This document shows positions 24,396 through 33,393 of a DNA stretch of 64,000 nt, piece after piece. This stretch comes from Sphingomonas sp. C3-2 (GTDB lineage: Bacteria > Pseudomonadota > Alphaproteobacteria > Sphingomonadales > Sphingomonadaceae), in NCBI RefSeq assembly GCF_033025475.1, contig NZ_CP130322.1:2981001-3045000 (forward strand). The letters run 5' to 3'. The first letter of the stretch is position 1, and each line of letters starts with the position of its first letter. The notes beneath the pieces were generated by a model. That model was given only the letters and a program-made list of their open reading frames with translations, ran no database searches and was not told the DNA's origin. The translations under genes were made by a program, and so were the position numbers.

Positions 24396-26270
24396 ATGTT
24401 GAATGAGACTGAACCGGCGACGAATCCGCTCCCTAACGACCCCTATCACAGCTGGGGCAATGACGCTCCGAAGGGCGGCCGCGCCGTCCTCCAGCGCATC
24501 CTCAAGGAAGGCACGAAGGTTCCGCTGTTCCTGGGGCAGACGTTGGTCAATTCGCTGCGCGACGTGGGCTACAACAATACGACGTCCGCAGTGTGCGAGC
24601 ATGTCGACAATTCGTTGCAGTGGGGCGCGACCGAAGTCCGGATCTATTTCCATGAGACGAAGGACAAGGCCGGCAAGAGCATCGATGTGATGGTCATCGA
24701 CAATGGCAGCGGCATGGCGCCGCACGTTCTTCAGGTCGCCACCTCCTTCGGTGGCTCGATGGTCTATGAAAACCGCTCCAGCATCGGCCGCTACGGCGTC
24801 GGCATGAAAGCGGCGGCGCTCAGCATGAGCCCGGTCATGGAGCTTTATTCCTGGCAGGAACCGCGCGCCTTCTATCGCATGGTTCTGGACGTTCAGGACA
24901 TCAGCAACAACCGTTCGAACCTCATCGAGCTTCCCGAACCCGAGATGATGGCTGAGCTGCCGGCGACCATCGAGCGCGTCCTCGCCAAGCCGATGATCTA
25001 CCCCAAGAACCCCGCCGATACCCAGGAGCTGTTCGCGTCCAGCGAGGACGATATTTACGAGCGCCTCGGTTCTCACGGCACGATTCTGCTCATGCCAGAC
25101 TGCGATCGTCTGACTTACAAGTCGGCCAAGGGGCTGGTCGATCATGCCGTGCGGGAAATGGCGCGGGTTTACCGCCGCTATATCGAGAAGGGGGTGAAGA
25201 TTTACGTCAACAACCGCCGGCTCGAAGCCATCGATCCCACCTTCTGGATGCTGTCGGCCCGCCATGCCAAGGTCGAGGACCTGGAGGAGAAGCGCAGCCG
25301 GCTCGTGCAGACCTGGAGCCGGATCGAAGTTCCCGTTTCGGAAGGTAGCAGCAAGACCGCGCCGGTCGCTGTTCGCCTCTATCGCCTGCCGATCGAGGAA
25401 TGGAAGAATCTTTCCAAGAAATCGCTCAAGAGCGACATGGGGGTGTTCGACAACCACCAGGTCTCATTCATGCGCGCTGACCGCGAGGTAGCGGCAGGAC
25501 CGAACAGCCAGCTGAAGCTTCCCGCGCATGGCGACACTTTCTGGATCCGCCTTCAGATCGACTTCCCGGCCGAACTCGACGAAGCCTTTGGCGTCTCGAT
25601 GAACAAGCAGGGCGTGCGCCCGAAGGATTATGTCTATCAGGTCATCAAGGCCGCCATCCAGGATGAGATCCAGTCGGTCCGACAGAGCATCCAGAAGTCG
25701 CGCGCGCAGAAGGATGCTGAACAGGGGGGAAGCCCGGCAAGCGAGGCCGAACGCCGCGCGAACGCCGCCGACCCGCTACAAGGACGGCAACTCCCGACGC
25801 CTGCGCCCGAAACGGAGGAAGAGCGCCAGGCGCTGGAAAGCAATCTGCGCGGTCTGGCGGTTGCGCTCAAGCGCGATGGCGAGAGCGACGAGGACGCTTT
25901 CACCCGCGTCACCGGGTCTACCTATCTCACCCAGTTCAAGCATGATGAGTATTGGCCGTTCTACCATGCCGATTTTCAGTATGGGAAGGTGATCCTCACC
26001 ATCAACACGGCGCATCCCTTCTACAGCAAGCTCTACCAGCCGCTGGTGAAGCTGGCGTCGGCCATCGGCATTGAGGGTGAGGATGAAGAGACGACCGGCG
26101 ACGCCGAAGCCAATGAGGTGGTGATCGCGCTCCAACTGCTGCTTCTCAGCCTCGCACGCACGCAGGGCCAGCTCACGAGCGGGCCGGACAGCGAGGATCG
26201 CCGCGACCTGTTCGACAAGCTGCGCCGTGACTGGTCGGAGAACCTGCGCGTCCAGCTCCAGACCAACTGA
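24396..26270 (+). CDS. GHKL-family ATPase (MORC/MutL/Topo VIB-like) divergent from the dnd operon
   Basis: A 624-residue protein with an intact N-terminal Bergerat fold: N-box EHVDNS at 68-73, G1 IDNGSGM at 101-107, and G2 GRYGVGMKAA at 131-140. A transducer-like region follows (RVYRRYIEKGVKIYVNNRRL) with a conserved-type Lys in MNKQGVRPKDY. A charged linker (about 440-490) and a C-terminal domain complete it. There is no histidine-kinase phosphoacceptor or gyrase tail. The start is ATG 24396 after AAAGGAATG. GHKL ATPases of this kind are known in restriction-modification neighbourhoods, so it is a candidate effector or sensor for the phosphorothioate system. It could instead belong to the element backbone. 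Confidence 0.87.
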   Translation: MLNETEPATNPLPNDPYHSWGNDAPKGGRAVLQRILKEGTKVPLFLGQTLVNSLRDVGYNNTTSAVCEHVDNSLQWGATEVRIYFHETKDKAGKSIDVMVIDNGSGMAPHVLQVATSFGGSMVYENRSSIGRYGVGMKAAALSMSPVMELYSWQEPRAFYRMVLDVQDISNNRSNLIELPEPEMMAELPATIERVLAKPMIYPKNPADTQELFASSEDDIYERLGSHGTILLMPDCDRLTYKSAKGLVDHAVREMARVYRRYIEKGVKIYVNNRRLEAIDPTFWMLSARHAKVEDLEEKRSRLVQTWSRIEVPVSEGSSKTAPVAVRLYRLPIEEWKNLSKKSLKSDMGVFDNHQVSFMRADREVAAGPNSQLKLPAHGDTFWIRLQIDFPAELDEAFGVSMNKQGVRPKDYVYQVIKAAIQDEIQSVRQSIQKSRAQKDAEQGGSPASEAERRANAADPLQGRQLPTPAPETEEERQALESNLRGLAVALKRDGESDEDAFTRVTGSTYLTQFKHDEYWPFYHADFQYGKVILTINTAHPFYSKLYQPLVKLASAIGIEGEDEETTGDAEANEVVIALQLLLLSLARTQGQLTSGPDSEDRRDLFDKLRRDWSENLRVQLQTN

Positions 26271-26276
26271 AAAGAG

Positions 26277-26305
26277 GCGACGCCGGCCTGGTTGGCCGGC
26301 GTCGC
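26277..26305 (+). terminator. Strong hairpin after the GHKL ATPase gene
   Basis: A perfect 12-bp inverted repeat (gcgacgccggcc / ggccggcgtcgc) with a tggtt loop, 7 bp past the stop. T-richness follows only about 20 bp later, so it is a probable rather than classical terminator. Confidence 0.7.
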
Positions 26306-26480
26306 TGGCATCGATCCTGATTTTATAGTAACCAACCTGTTCACGAAGGAATCGACCGCTTCGCCGCGATCAGCCCTCACCCCCGGCACAGCGTCCGGGA
26401 ATGAGGACGAGGCCAGGTGGCACGGCCCTTCTTGAGCATCCTGCCCAGCAAGAGCGCTGGCAGAACGATAGGATGAAGAC

Positions 26481-26933
26481 ATGAAGACTTTGCCCGAAGA
26501 ATGGGCTTTCTACGCCCGCGTCCAACGCGGCGCGAACCGCACCCAGATCACCAGCCGCTATTGGGCTGCCGATGAAGCCGCGGACATCGCGCTTGAGATG
26601 CTGGCGGTCCCTACGCCGTCTCTCTCAGAACTGTCCATCGGCCTGAAGAATATCGCCGCCAATCGCGCAGCGAAACATCGCCACCGTGCCCGCATTCTCC
26701 ATGACCAGTTCTTTCCGATGATGCAGGACATGACCATGCCGCCGATTGATCGGCAGGTCGTGGCGATGGCCGAACTGGAGCGCATCCGCCATCGCCTTTC
26801 CCGGCAGGATTGGCACCTCCTGCTCGAAGTCGCCCAAGGCCAGAGCTATGCAACACTTGCCGCGCAGTGTGACGAAACCGTCGGCGCGCTCAAAATGCGC
26901 GTATCGCGCCTGCGCAAGCTCCTGCTTCATTGA
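26481..26933 (+). CDS. Sigma-70 region-4-like HTH protein (150 aa)
   Basis: A 150-residue protein. The C-terminal 60 residues (LSRQDWHLLLEVAQGQSYATLAA, then VGALKMRVSRLRKLLL) match sigma factor region 4. The N-terminal part has helices but no convincing region 2, so it may be a degenerate ECF sigma factor or a stand-alone HTH. AGGATGAAGAC precedes the ATG. It follows the GHKL ATPase after a terminator and precedes the 81-aa gene. Regulation of nearby cargo is possible but not shown. Confidence 0.72.
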   Translation: MKTLPEEWAFYARVQRGANRTQITSRYWAADEAADIALEMLAVPTPSLSELSIGLKNIAANRAAKHRHRARILHDQFFPMMQDMTMPPIDRQVVAMAELERIRHRLSRQDWHLLLEVAQGQSYATLAAQCDETVGALKMRVSRLRKLLLH

Positions 26934-26995
26934 CGGTGCGGGCCGCGGGAGCGCCACACGGCGGCCCGTGGCCAGCGCCAAGAAGGATTTCCGAT

Positions 26996-27241
26996 ATGTA
27001 CGTAGTGTTCGATAGTTTCTGCAAAATACCCACCTGGGATACCAGCCACCCACTCGATGTGGACCGGTTTCGCGCTGCGCTGGCGGAAGTGGTTCACGAG
27101 CCGGATTTCTCGCCCGAAGCCATGGGAGACTATATCCGCGCCAATCACGCCGAACCGATGTGGCCAAAGTCGCCCGCGCACCTCGACCGCGTGATTTCAG
27201 GCTTGGTCAGTGATGCCGCAGCTGCGCTGCACCGTCGCTAA
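26996..27241 (+). CDS. Small hypothetical protein (81 aa)
   Basis: Starts MYVVFDSFCKIPTWD at 26996 with AGAAGGA upstream. The middle (DVDRFRAALAEVVHEPDFSPEAMGDYI) looks helical and acidic. No domain is recognised and there is no membrane segment. It is 62 bp downstream of the sigma-like gene and plausibly co-transcribed with it. Confidence 0.65.
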   Translation: MYVVFDSFCKIPTWDTSHPLDVDRFRAALAEVVHEPDFSPEAMGDYIRANHAEPMWPKSPAHLDRVISGLVSDAAAALHRR

Positions 27242-27395
27242 TCTGCTTTGCAGCAAAATATCGCCAATAGCAGGTAAAAATACATGTTCTCGATGCGTTC
27301 GAGGAATGCTTGATCGGAAGACCTTGCTTGACGATGGTCGGTGTATCAATAACGTTGCTCTTGGGCGACGATGATTTGTCGCATCGGGGGGAATA

Positions 27396-27932
27396 ATGAG
27401 TTCGGGCGAAACCGAAACTGATGCGGGTGAAAATCCATGGGCGATGATAGGCCGACGCCTTAAACGGCCATGTCGGCAATGGACTTTTTATGTCGTTCTG
27501 ATCCTTGGTATTGTGATCCTCGGCTACCTGGCAGTCTGGATCGAGGTGACGCGCGCTTGGAACTTCACGGCTACGCCTGGAGCTCCGCATCTCGATCTCA
27601 ACTCGATCAGGCTTGCCTATGCGACCGCCATCCTGGCCGTTGGCGCACCGTGTTGCATGCAGATTGTGCTGACACTGAACAAGATGGCGATCCTTGCTGG
27701 TATCATTCTCATATTCGTGATCCTCACGCTCGCTTATTCAGTGTCTACAAGCGATCTTAGTCTGACCGGCGTTCATTCTGCGGGACTTTTCGGGTTGCTC
27801 TTCGCAACATTGTCTTGGTGGCTGGCTAACGGCGAGGATGAGCTGTTCCAGGACCGGGTCAATCCGAATGCTGGATCTGGCGGAGACCTGACGCGCAACC
27901 TCTCGGGCGGTAAAAGTGGGGTGAAGGTTTAA
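27396..27932 (+). CDS. Four-TM membrane protein coupled to a DGQHR protein
   Basis: A 178-residue protein with predicted helices at about 30-50, 73-94, 97-116 and 127-145, a short basic N-terminal tail and a Gly-rich soluble C-terminus. GGGGGGAATA precedes the ATG. Its stop shares a base with the next start (TAATG at 27930-27934), so translation is tightly coupled to the DGQHR gene. I cannot place it in a family. Small multi-TM partners in defence cassettes often act as membrane effectors, which is only an analogy here. Confidence 0.75.
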   Translation: MSSGETETDAGENPWAMIGRRLKRPCRQWTFYVVLILGIVILGYLAVWIEVTRAWNFTATPGAPHLDLNSIRLAYATAILAVGAPCCMQIVLTLNKMAILAGIILIFVILTLAYSVSTSDLSLTGVHSAGLFGLLFATLSWWLANGEDELFQDRVNPNAGSGGDLTRNLSGGKSGVKV

Positions 27933-29272
27933 TGGCGTCGAGTATCCCTCCTGAAGCCTTTCCGTTGCGCCTGAAAGCGCTGCGTGTCGATCAGCCAATC
28001 GGCAGCTTCTTCGCGGTTGTCATGACCGCGCGTATGCTGCTCGAACTTTCATACACGAAGGCGGTGTCCGCCGAGCTTGACCCGACTACCGGGGGCTACA
28101 ATGTATCCGGCACGCAGCGTTTGCAGGACCCTAAGCGTCTTTCTGCCATCGCCGATTATATCGATCAGGTTGATGCCACCTTCCCGAACTCAATCATCCT
28201 GGCCGCCAATTTCAGGCGTGATGAAACGCGCATCGAAGGTGATATCGATTCCGATTTGGATGACGAGCCCAACGAAGCGGAAGCGCAGGCAGAGTTCAGT
28301 CGTCGGTGGATTATTGAAGCACAGCCGGTGCTGAATGAGGCCGGTGAAGCGAGCAGCGAGACGTATGAGTTGGTTATCCCGACCGGCGACCAACTCGCTC
28401 GTGTGATCGACGGTCAGCACCGGCTTTTCGCGTTCGCTGAGGCCGAGCCAGATCGGCTCGACACGCAGCTGCTTTGCGCCATTTTCATGGACTTGCCGCC
28501 ACCGATGCAGGCGACAATCTTTGCAACGATCAACTCCAATCAGAAGCCAGTGGACAAGAGTCTCACCTATGAGCTCTTCGGCTACAATGTCTCAGACGAG
28601 CGCGAGACCGAGTGGTCACCTGAGAAACTTGCGGTGTTCTTGGCGCGTCGGCTGGCGACAGACACGGAATCGCGTATGGCGGGTCGGATTGCAGTGGCGC
28701 CCATCAATGATTTCGCGTCAGCACAAGCCATCCCCAAAACTGAGATGAAAATCTCGTTTGCCACCATTGTCGGCGGGATCGTGCGGCTGATCAGCTCCAA
28801 TCCCAAGGCAGACGCCAATAAGCTTAAAAAATCTTTCTTCGCAAAGCGGTCCTCGTTGGGACTCGGCCGGGCTAATGGCCCGCCATTTCGGCAGCTATAT
28901 CTCAACGGCGACGACGTGCTGATTTATGCAGCAACGCGCAATTTCGTAAACGTCGTTGATGAGCTGTTCTGGCGCGAGGCGGATCCGAAGTCCTTCATAC
29001 GGAAAACAGTCGGTGTGCAGGCACTGTTCGACGTCTACCGCGAAATTGCCGGATCATTGTTGGAGGCCGGCGACTTAAGCGAGGACGCATTTCGCGCCCG
29101 GCTCGCACCTGCACGCAAGATCGATTTCGCCAATGTGCGTTTCCAGAACGCATCCGGCTCCAATCGCACGGCGATTCGACGCATTATGCGGGTTAACCTC
29201 GGGCTGATCCCTGCGTCGGAACTGCCGCCTGGAGATGAACAATTCATCACGCAAGAAGCGGTGCTTATATAG
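27932..29272 (+). CDS. DGQHR-domain protein (DndB-related), second copy in the element
   Basis: A 446-residue protein with DGQHR at 160-164 followed by the partner motif FATINSNQKPVDKSLTYELF, the same pair that defines DndB. It is longer than DndB and has an acidic insertion at about 102-122 (EGDIDSDLDDEPNEAEAQAE). Its context with a membrane protein and away from the dnd operon suggests a separate system rather than a second dnd regulator. It is the last gene before the tRNA end of the element. Base composition is slightly AT-richer than the dnd genes. Confidence 0.85.
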   Translation: MASSIPPEAFPLRLKALRVDQPIGSFFAVVMTARMLLELSYTKAVSAELDPTTGGYNVSGTQRLQDPKRLSAIADYIDQVDATFPNSIILAANFRRDETRIEGDIDSDLDDEPNEAEAQAEFSRRWIIEAQPVLNEAGEASSETYELVIPTGDQLARVIDGQHRLFAFAEAEPDRLDTQLLCAIFMDLPPPMQATIFATINSNQKPVDKSLTYELFGYNVSDERETEWSPEKLAVFLARRLATDTESRMAGRIAVAPINDFASAQAIPKTEMKISFATIVGGIVRLISSNPKADANKLKKSFFAKRSSLGLGRANGPPFRQLYLNGDDVLIYAATRNFVNVVDELFWREADPKSFIRKTVGVQALFDVYREIAGSLLEAGDLSEDAFRARLAPARKIDFANVRFQNASGSNRTAIRRIMRVNLGLIPASELPPGDEQFITQEAVLI

Positions 29273-29615
29273 ATTACTTCGCTGAGGAGCTTGCGTGGCT
29301 TCGCATTCTCCAGAAAATGCGAGCTTCACGTACTTGAACTGCAATCTTGCACTTGCCGTCTGATCGCCATCACAACCAGGGTGCCTTCCGTCTGCCCGCA
29401 AGCAGGAAAGGCAGAGCACGATGCTGCTACGGGGCTAGTTGTGGCGGGAAATCCAGTTCGAGATCCGAGTAGCGCGGTTCTAAGCTAAATGTCCCCTCGC
29501 TATTCCGGCCCGTACAACGACCAAGTAGGGGCGACCTTTGCGCCGGTCGGTTCCGAGCTCCGTGATACGCTCGATTCGGCAAAGACGCGGAAGGGCGCCG
29601 TCCGGTCAGAGAGGC

Positions 29616-30039
<424 letters not shown>

Positions 30040-30105
30040 TGGGTGCCTATCGCTTCGCAGCGTGTGATGGCGCTTAGCAAAGCAATTTGCGCTTGGCGAG
30101 AGGGT

Positions 30106-30477
30106 TTAGCGCTTTTCCAGCTTGATCGGCTGGAATTTTCCAAGCCCGCAGGTCGGCCCCTGCACGGCCGGGGGCGTGTGGAGCACCGTGATCGTGTCGG
30201 TCGAGCACAATTGGCTGAGCGAGGTCTTGTAGAGGAAGCGTTCCTCGAAGCCGAGCGAACTGCACTCATAGGGCAGCTCGTTGCGATAGACGCGGTTCCC
30301 GGTCATGTAGAAATCGATCACCTTGTCGCTGCGGACGCGGGTGTTGCGGATCTGGTTGAGCGGGATGCAGCTCACCGCCTCGCCATCGGGCGTGCCGACG
30401 GGGATTTCGGGCTTTTTCGCCGATGCCGCGCCCGTGGCGAGCAGGGCGGCAATCGTTCCAAGCACAAGCGCACGCAT
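30106..30477 (-). CDS. Secreted/periplasmic hypothetical protein (123 aa)
   Basis: An N-terminal signal peptide (MRALVLGTIAALLATGAASA) precedes a mature domain of about 100 residues with four cysteines (VSCIPLN, YECSS, QLCST, PTCGLG). That suggests two disulfides. The VIDFYMTGNRVYRNELPYEC pattern fits the DUF6491 type, recalled and not verified. It follows nth by 3 bp on the same strand. First chromosomal gene past the element. Confidence 0.75.
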   Translation of the reverse strand: MRALVLGTIAALLATGAASAKKPEIPVGTPDGEAVSCIPLNQIRNTRVRSDKVIDFYMTGNRVYRNELPYECSSLGFEERFLYKTSLSQLCSTDTITVLHTPPAVQGPTCGLGKFQPIKLEKR

Positions 30478-30480
30478 CGT

Positions 30481-31152
30481 TCAGTCTCCTGGCTGCAGCT
30501 TTGCCTTACGGTGCGCCGGGGCAGATGACTTGGGCCTGAACGCGCACAGGTCCTCGACCTTGCAGCGCCAGCATTCGGGGGTGCGCGCCTTGCAGACATA
30601 GCGGCCATGAAGGATCAGCCAGTGATGCGCATGGAGGCGAAAGGGCTGGGGCGTCGCCTTGTCGAGCTTCTTCTCCACCGCCAGCGGGGTTTTGCCGCGC
30701 GCCAGCCCGGTGCGGTTGCCGACGCGAAAGATATGCGTGTCGACCGCAAAGGTCTCCGCGCCGAACGCGCAGTTCATCACGACATTGGCGGTCTTGCGGC
30801 CAACGCCGGGCAATTGCTCCAGCGCGTCGCGATCGGCGGGCACCTGGCTGCCATGCTCGGCGATCAGCTTTTCGGACAGCGCGATCACGTTCTTGGCCTT
30901 GGAATTGAACAGGCCGATCGTCTTGATATGTTCGCGCAGGCCTTCCTCGCCCAGCGCGACCATCGCCTCAGGGGTCTGCACTTCCTGAAACAGCAGCCGG
31001 GTCGCCTTGTTCACGCCGACATCGGTCGACTGCGCCGACAGGACAACCGCGACGAGGAGCGTGAAGTCGTTGACATATTCCAGTTCCGTCTCGGGCGACG
31101 GATTGTCTTCGGCGAGGCGGGAATAAAATTCGACGACGTCCGCCTTCTTCAC
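30481..31152 (-). CDS. nth: Endonuclease III
   Basis: A 223-residue base-excision glycosylase/AP lyase for oxidised pyrimidines. The HhH motif [12 protein letters not shown] carries the catalytic Lys, VDTHIFRV carries the catalytic Asp, and [17 protein letters not shown] gives the four-Cys iron-sulfur loop. It starts with GTG at 31152, overlapping the dapB stop (GTGA), so it is translationally coupled to dapB. Confidence 0.95.
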   Translation of the reverse strand: MKKADVVEFYSRLAEDNPSPETELEYVNDFTLLVAVVLSAQSTDVGVNKATRLLFQEVQTPEAMVALGEEGLREHIKTIGLFNSKAKNVIALSEKLIAEHGSQVPADRDALEQLPGVGRKTANVVMNCAFGAETFAVDTHIFRVGNRTGLARGKTPLAVEKKLDKATPQPFRLHAHHWLILHGRYVCKARTPECWRCKVEDLCAFRPKSSAPAHRKAKLQPGD

Positions 31153-31877
31153 AGGCCGAGAACGTCCGACATCTTGTAACGCCCGGCGGGCTTGTCGCGC
31201 AGCCAGAGCGCGGCCTTCACCGCCCCTTGCGCAAAGACCGACCGGTTTTCGGCACGGTGGCCCAGTTCGATGCGCTCCGCATTGCCAGCGAGGATCACCA
31301 TATGGTCGCCTGCAACCGATCCGCCGCGCAGCGCGGCAAAGCCGATATCGCCTTCGCGGCGCGGGCCGGTCATCCCCGAACGCCCGCTGTCGCTGTGGCG
31401 CGAAAGATCGATCCCGCGGCCTTCGGCGGCGGCCTGCCCCAGCAGAAGCGCGGTGCCCGAAGGCGCGTCCACCTTGTGGCGGTGGTGCATCTCGACGATC
31501 TCGATATCCCAGTCGGTGCCGAGCCGCGCCGCGGCCTGCTTCACCAGCGCGGACAAAAGCGTGATGCCGAGCGAGGTATTACCGGTCTGGAGCACGGGCA
31601 CATGGCGTGCGGCATCGTCCACATTCTGCAGATCGTCTTCGCTCAGGCCGGTCGTCCCGATCACGATCGGCTTGCCTGCGGCCACCGCCGCGCCGAGATT
31701 CCCGACAAGCGCTGCGGGTACCGAGAAATCGACGAGCACATCGGCCTGACGGGCCAGCGCAACCGGATCGCCGCCGGCATCGCATCCACCGGCAAACTCG
31801 GCGCCTGCCTCGGTTATGGCCTCGGCAATCGTCTTGCCCATGCGGCCTTCGCTTCCGTAGATACCAATACGCGTCAT
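31149..31877 (-). CDS. dapB: 4-hydroxy-tetrahydrodipicolinate reductase
   Basis: A 242-residue enzyme of lysine/diaminopimelate synthesis. The N-terminal NAD(P) fold is [18 protein letters not shown], and the signature [15 protein letters not shown] carries the catalytic His and Lys. The ATG at 31877 has GAGG upstream; the longer frame overlaps the divergent SMR gene and is not coding. Confidence 0.95.
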   Translation of the reverse strand: MTRIGIYGSEGRMGKTIAEAITEAGAEFAGGCDAGGDPVALARQADVLVDFSVPAALVGNLGAAVAAGKPIVIGTTGLSEDDLQNVDDAARHVPVLQTGNTSLGITLLSALVKQAAARLGTDWDIEIVEMHHRHKVDAPSGTALLLGQAAAEGRGIDLSRHSDSGRSGMTGPRREGDIGFAALRGGSVAGDHMVILAGNAERIELGHRAENRSVFAQGAVKAALWLRDKPAGRYKMSDVLGL

Positions 31878-31916
31878 CGTCTTGCCTCGTTTCTCCTGCG
31901 ATGCTTCATGGGGGAC

Positions 31917-32249
31917 ATGAACGCATATGTCTATCTCATGCTCGCGATCGTCGGCGAAGTCATCGCCACCAGCGCCTTGAAGGCTTCCGAGGGTTTTTCC
32001 AGGCTCTGGCCCAGCCTCATCGTCGTCATCGGTTATGCGTTCGCATTCTACATGCTTTCGCTCACGCTGCGCACCATCCCCATTGGTATATCCTATGCGC
32101 TTTGGTCGGGGATCGGCATCCTCCTCATCACGCTTGCGGCGTGGCTGCTCTATGGCCAGAAGATCGATGTGCCCGCGATGATCGGCATGGGCCTCATCGT
32201 CGCGGGGGTGGTGGTGATCAATCTTTTCTCGAAAAGCGCAGGCCATTGA
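31917..32249 (+). CDS. SMR-family small multidrug/guanidinium exporter
   Basis: A 110-residue four-TM protein of the EmrE/SugE family with the essential Glu14 in [13 protein letters not shown] and the conserved [13 protein letters not shown]. It works as a dimeric proton antiporter in the inner membrane. It is divergent from dapB with only 39 bp between starts, too little for a riboswitch. Confidence 0.92.
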   Translation: MNAYVYLMLAIVGEVIATSALKASEGFSRLWPSLIVVIGYAFAFYMLSLTLRTIPIGISYALWSGIGILLITLAAWLLYGQKIDVPAMIGMGLIVAGVVVINLFSKSAGH

Positions 32250-32271
32250 AACTGTGATCTTGCCGAATGCC

Positions 32272-32294
32272 GATCGGCTGGGTATCAGCCGATC
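32272..32294 (+). terminator. Hairpin after the SMR gene
   Basis: A perfect 9-bp stem (gatcggctg / cagccgatc) with a 5-base loop, 22 bp past the stop. A second hairpin (ggcgg/ccgcc) follows at about 32299-32317. No T run follows. Confidence 0.55.
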
Positions 32295-32340
32295 AGACGG
32301 CGGTGAAAACCCGCCGCCCGATCAGCAGATCCCCGGATTT

Positions 32341-32414
32341 GCGGGTGTAGCTCAATGGTAGAGCAGCAGCTTCCCAAGCTGAATACGAGGGTTCGATTCC
32401 CTTCACCCGCTCCA
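32341..32414 (+). tRNA. tRNA-Gly (anticodon CCC)
   Basis: A 74-nt cloverleaf: acceptor GCGGGTG/CACCCGC, D-arm with AATGGTA loop, anticodon loop TTCCCAA, T-arm GAGGG-TTCGATT-CCCTT, and CCA encoded. Confidence 0.95.
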
Positions 32415-32460
32415 CGGATTTCATCCAGCACATAATCGTAATCAGCCAGCGTGCCGCCCG

Positions 32461-33303
32461 CTATGCGGCGGCAATGTCAACGCGTACCGTTTCAATCGCG
32501 CCGTGGCGCAAATCGCCACCCATGTCGCGGTAATCGCCGGCAAATGTGCAGCAGAACAGCGTGCGCCCGTCGGCGCCGCCCAGCGCGCAGGCGACCGCAC
32601 GGCGGCCTGGCACCGCAACGCGATCGGTAACCACGCCGCCCGCACGAACACGGACGAATTCGTCGGTGTCATAGCACGCAACCCAAAGGCCGCCTTCGGC
32701 ATCGGCGCAGATGCCATCGGGGGAGCGCCCATCCAGATCGGCAAAAATCCGGTGGCCTGACAAATTGCCATCCTGATCGCGGTCAAAGGCCGCGAGGCGC
32801 CGGGCCCAGCTTTCGGCAACAACCAGCGTGCGTCCGCCGTCGATCAGCGCCATGCCATTCGGAAAACTGAGCCCTGAGGTCACGATGCGCGCTGCTCCAT
32901 TCGGCTCGATCGCGATCAGATCGGCGTCTGCGGGCGCAGCGCCGCCATGCACATCGAAGCCGAAATTGCCGACATAGGCGCGTCCGGTTTCGTCGACGAG
33001 CATGTCATTGCAATCGCCACCGACCAGCGCCGACAGATCGGCGTGCAGCACCAGCGCGTCATCCACCACCCGCATCACCCGTCGATCGGCCATCGAGACG
33101 ACGAGTGGCGTGCCATCGGGAAGGAAGCCCAGGCCCGAAGGCCGCTGCGGCACGGTGCACAGCGTCGTGCGTGCGCCGTCCTCGGTGACGCGCAGCACTG
33201 CATGGCCCCACATGTCCGAAACCCAGAGCGCCCCATCACGCCAGCGCGGGCCTTCCAGAAAAACGAAGCCGTTCGCCAGCACTGTGGACTGATGCTCTTT
33301 CAC
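32461..33303 (-). CDS. SMP-30/gluconolactonase/LRE family protein
   Basis: A 280-residue six-bladed propeller. Family motifs visible: FLEGPRWRDGALWVSDM near the N-terminus (metal-binding Glu), GGDCNDMLVDETGRAYVGNFG, LSFPNGMALIDGG, and DGRSPDGICADAEGGLW. Members hydrolyse sugar lactones or related esters; the substrate is not predictable. The GTG start at 33303 has GGGAGAGC upstream. Confidence 0.9.
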   Translation of the reverse strand: MKEHQSTVLANGFVFLEGPRWRDGALWVSDMWGHAVLRVTEDGARTTLCTVPQRPSGLGFLPDGTPLVVSMADRRVMRVVDDALVLHADLSALVGGDCNDMLVDETGRAYVGNFGFDVHGGAAPADADLIAIEPNGAARIVTSGLSFPNGMALIDGGRTLVVAESWARRLAAFDRDQDGNLSGHRIFADLDGRSPDGICADAEGGLWVACYDTDEFVRVRAGGVVTDRVAVPGRRAVACALGGADGRTLFCCTFAGDYRDMGGDLRHGAIETVRVDIAAA

Positions 33304-33353
33304 TGTCGCTCTCCCTGACTATGGCCGCATTTCAGAGGATCGTTTGGTTTGTT

Positions 33354-33391
33354 AGAGGAGACGCCTTGTGGTCGGCGTCGTCCCGTCCTCT
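33354..33391 (-). terminator. Hairpin at the end of the HSDR_N-type gene
   Basis: Inner stem gacgcc/ggcgtc and outer arms agagga/tcctct form a 38-nt structure directly after the stop at 33394. No T run follows, so termination strength is uncertain. Confidence 0.5.
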
Positions 33392-33393
33392 GA

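Noticed and set aside
31878-31916. Guanidine riboswitch upstream of the SMR transporter
   Set aside because: Only 39 bp separate the divergent starts, too short for any known class.
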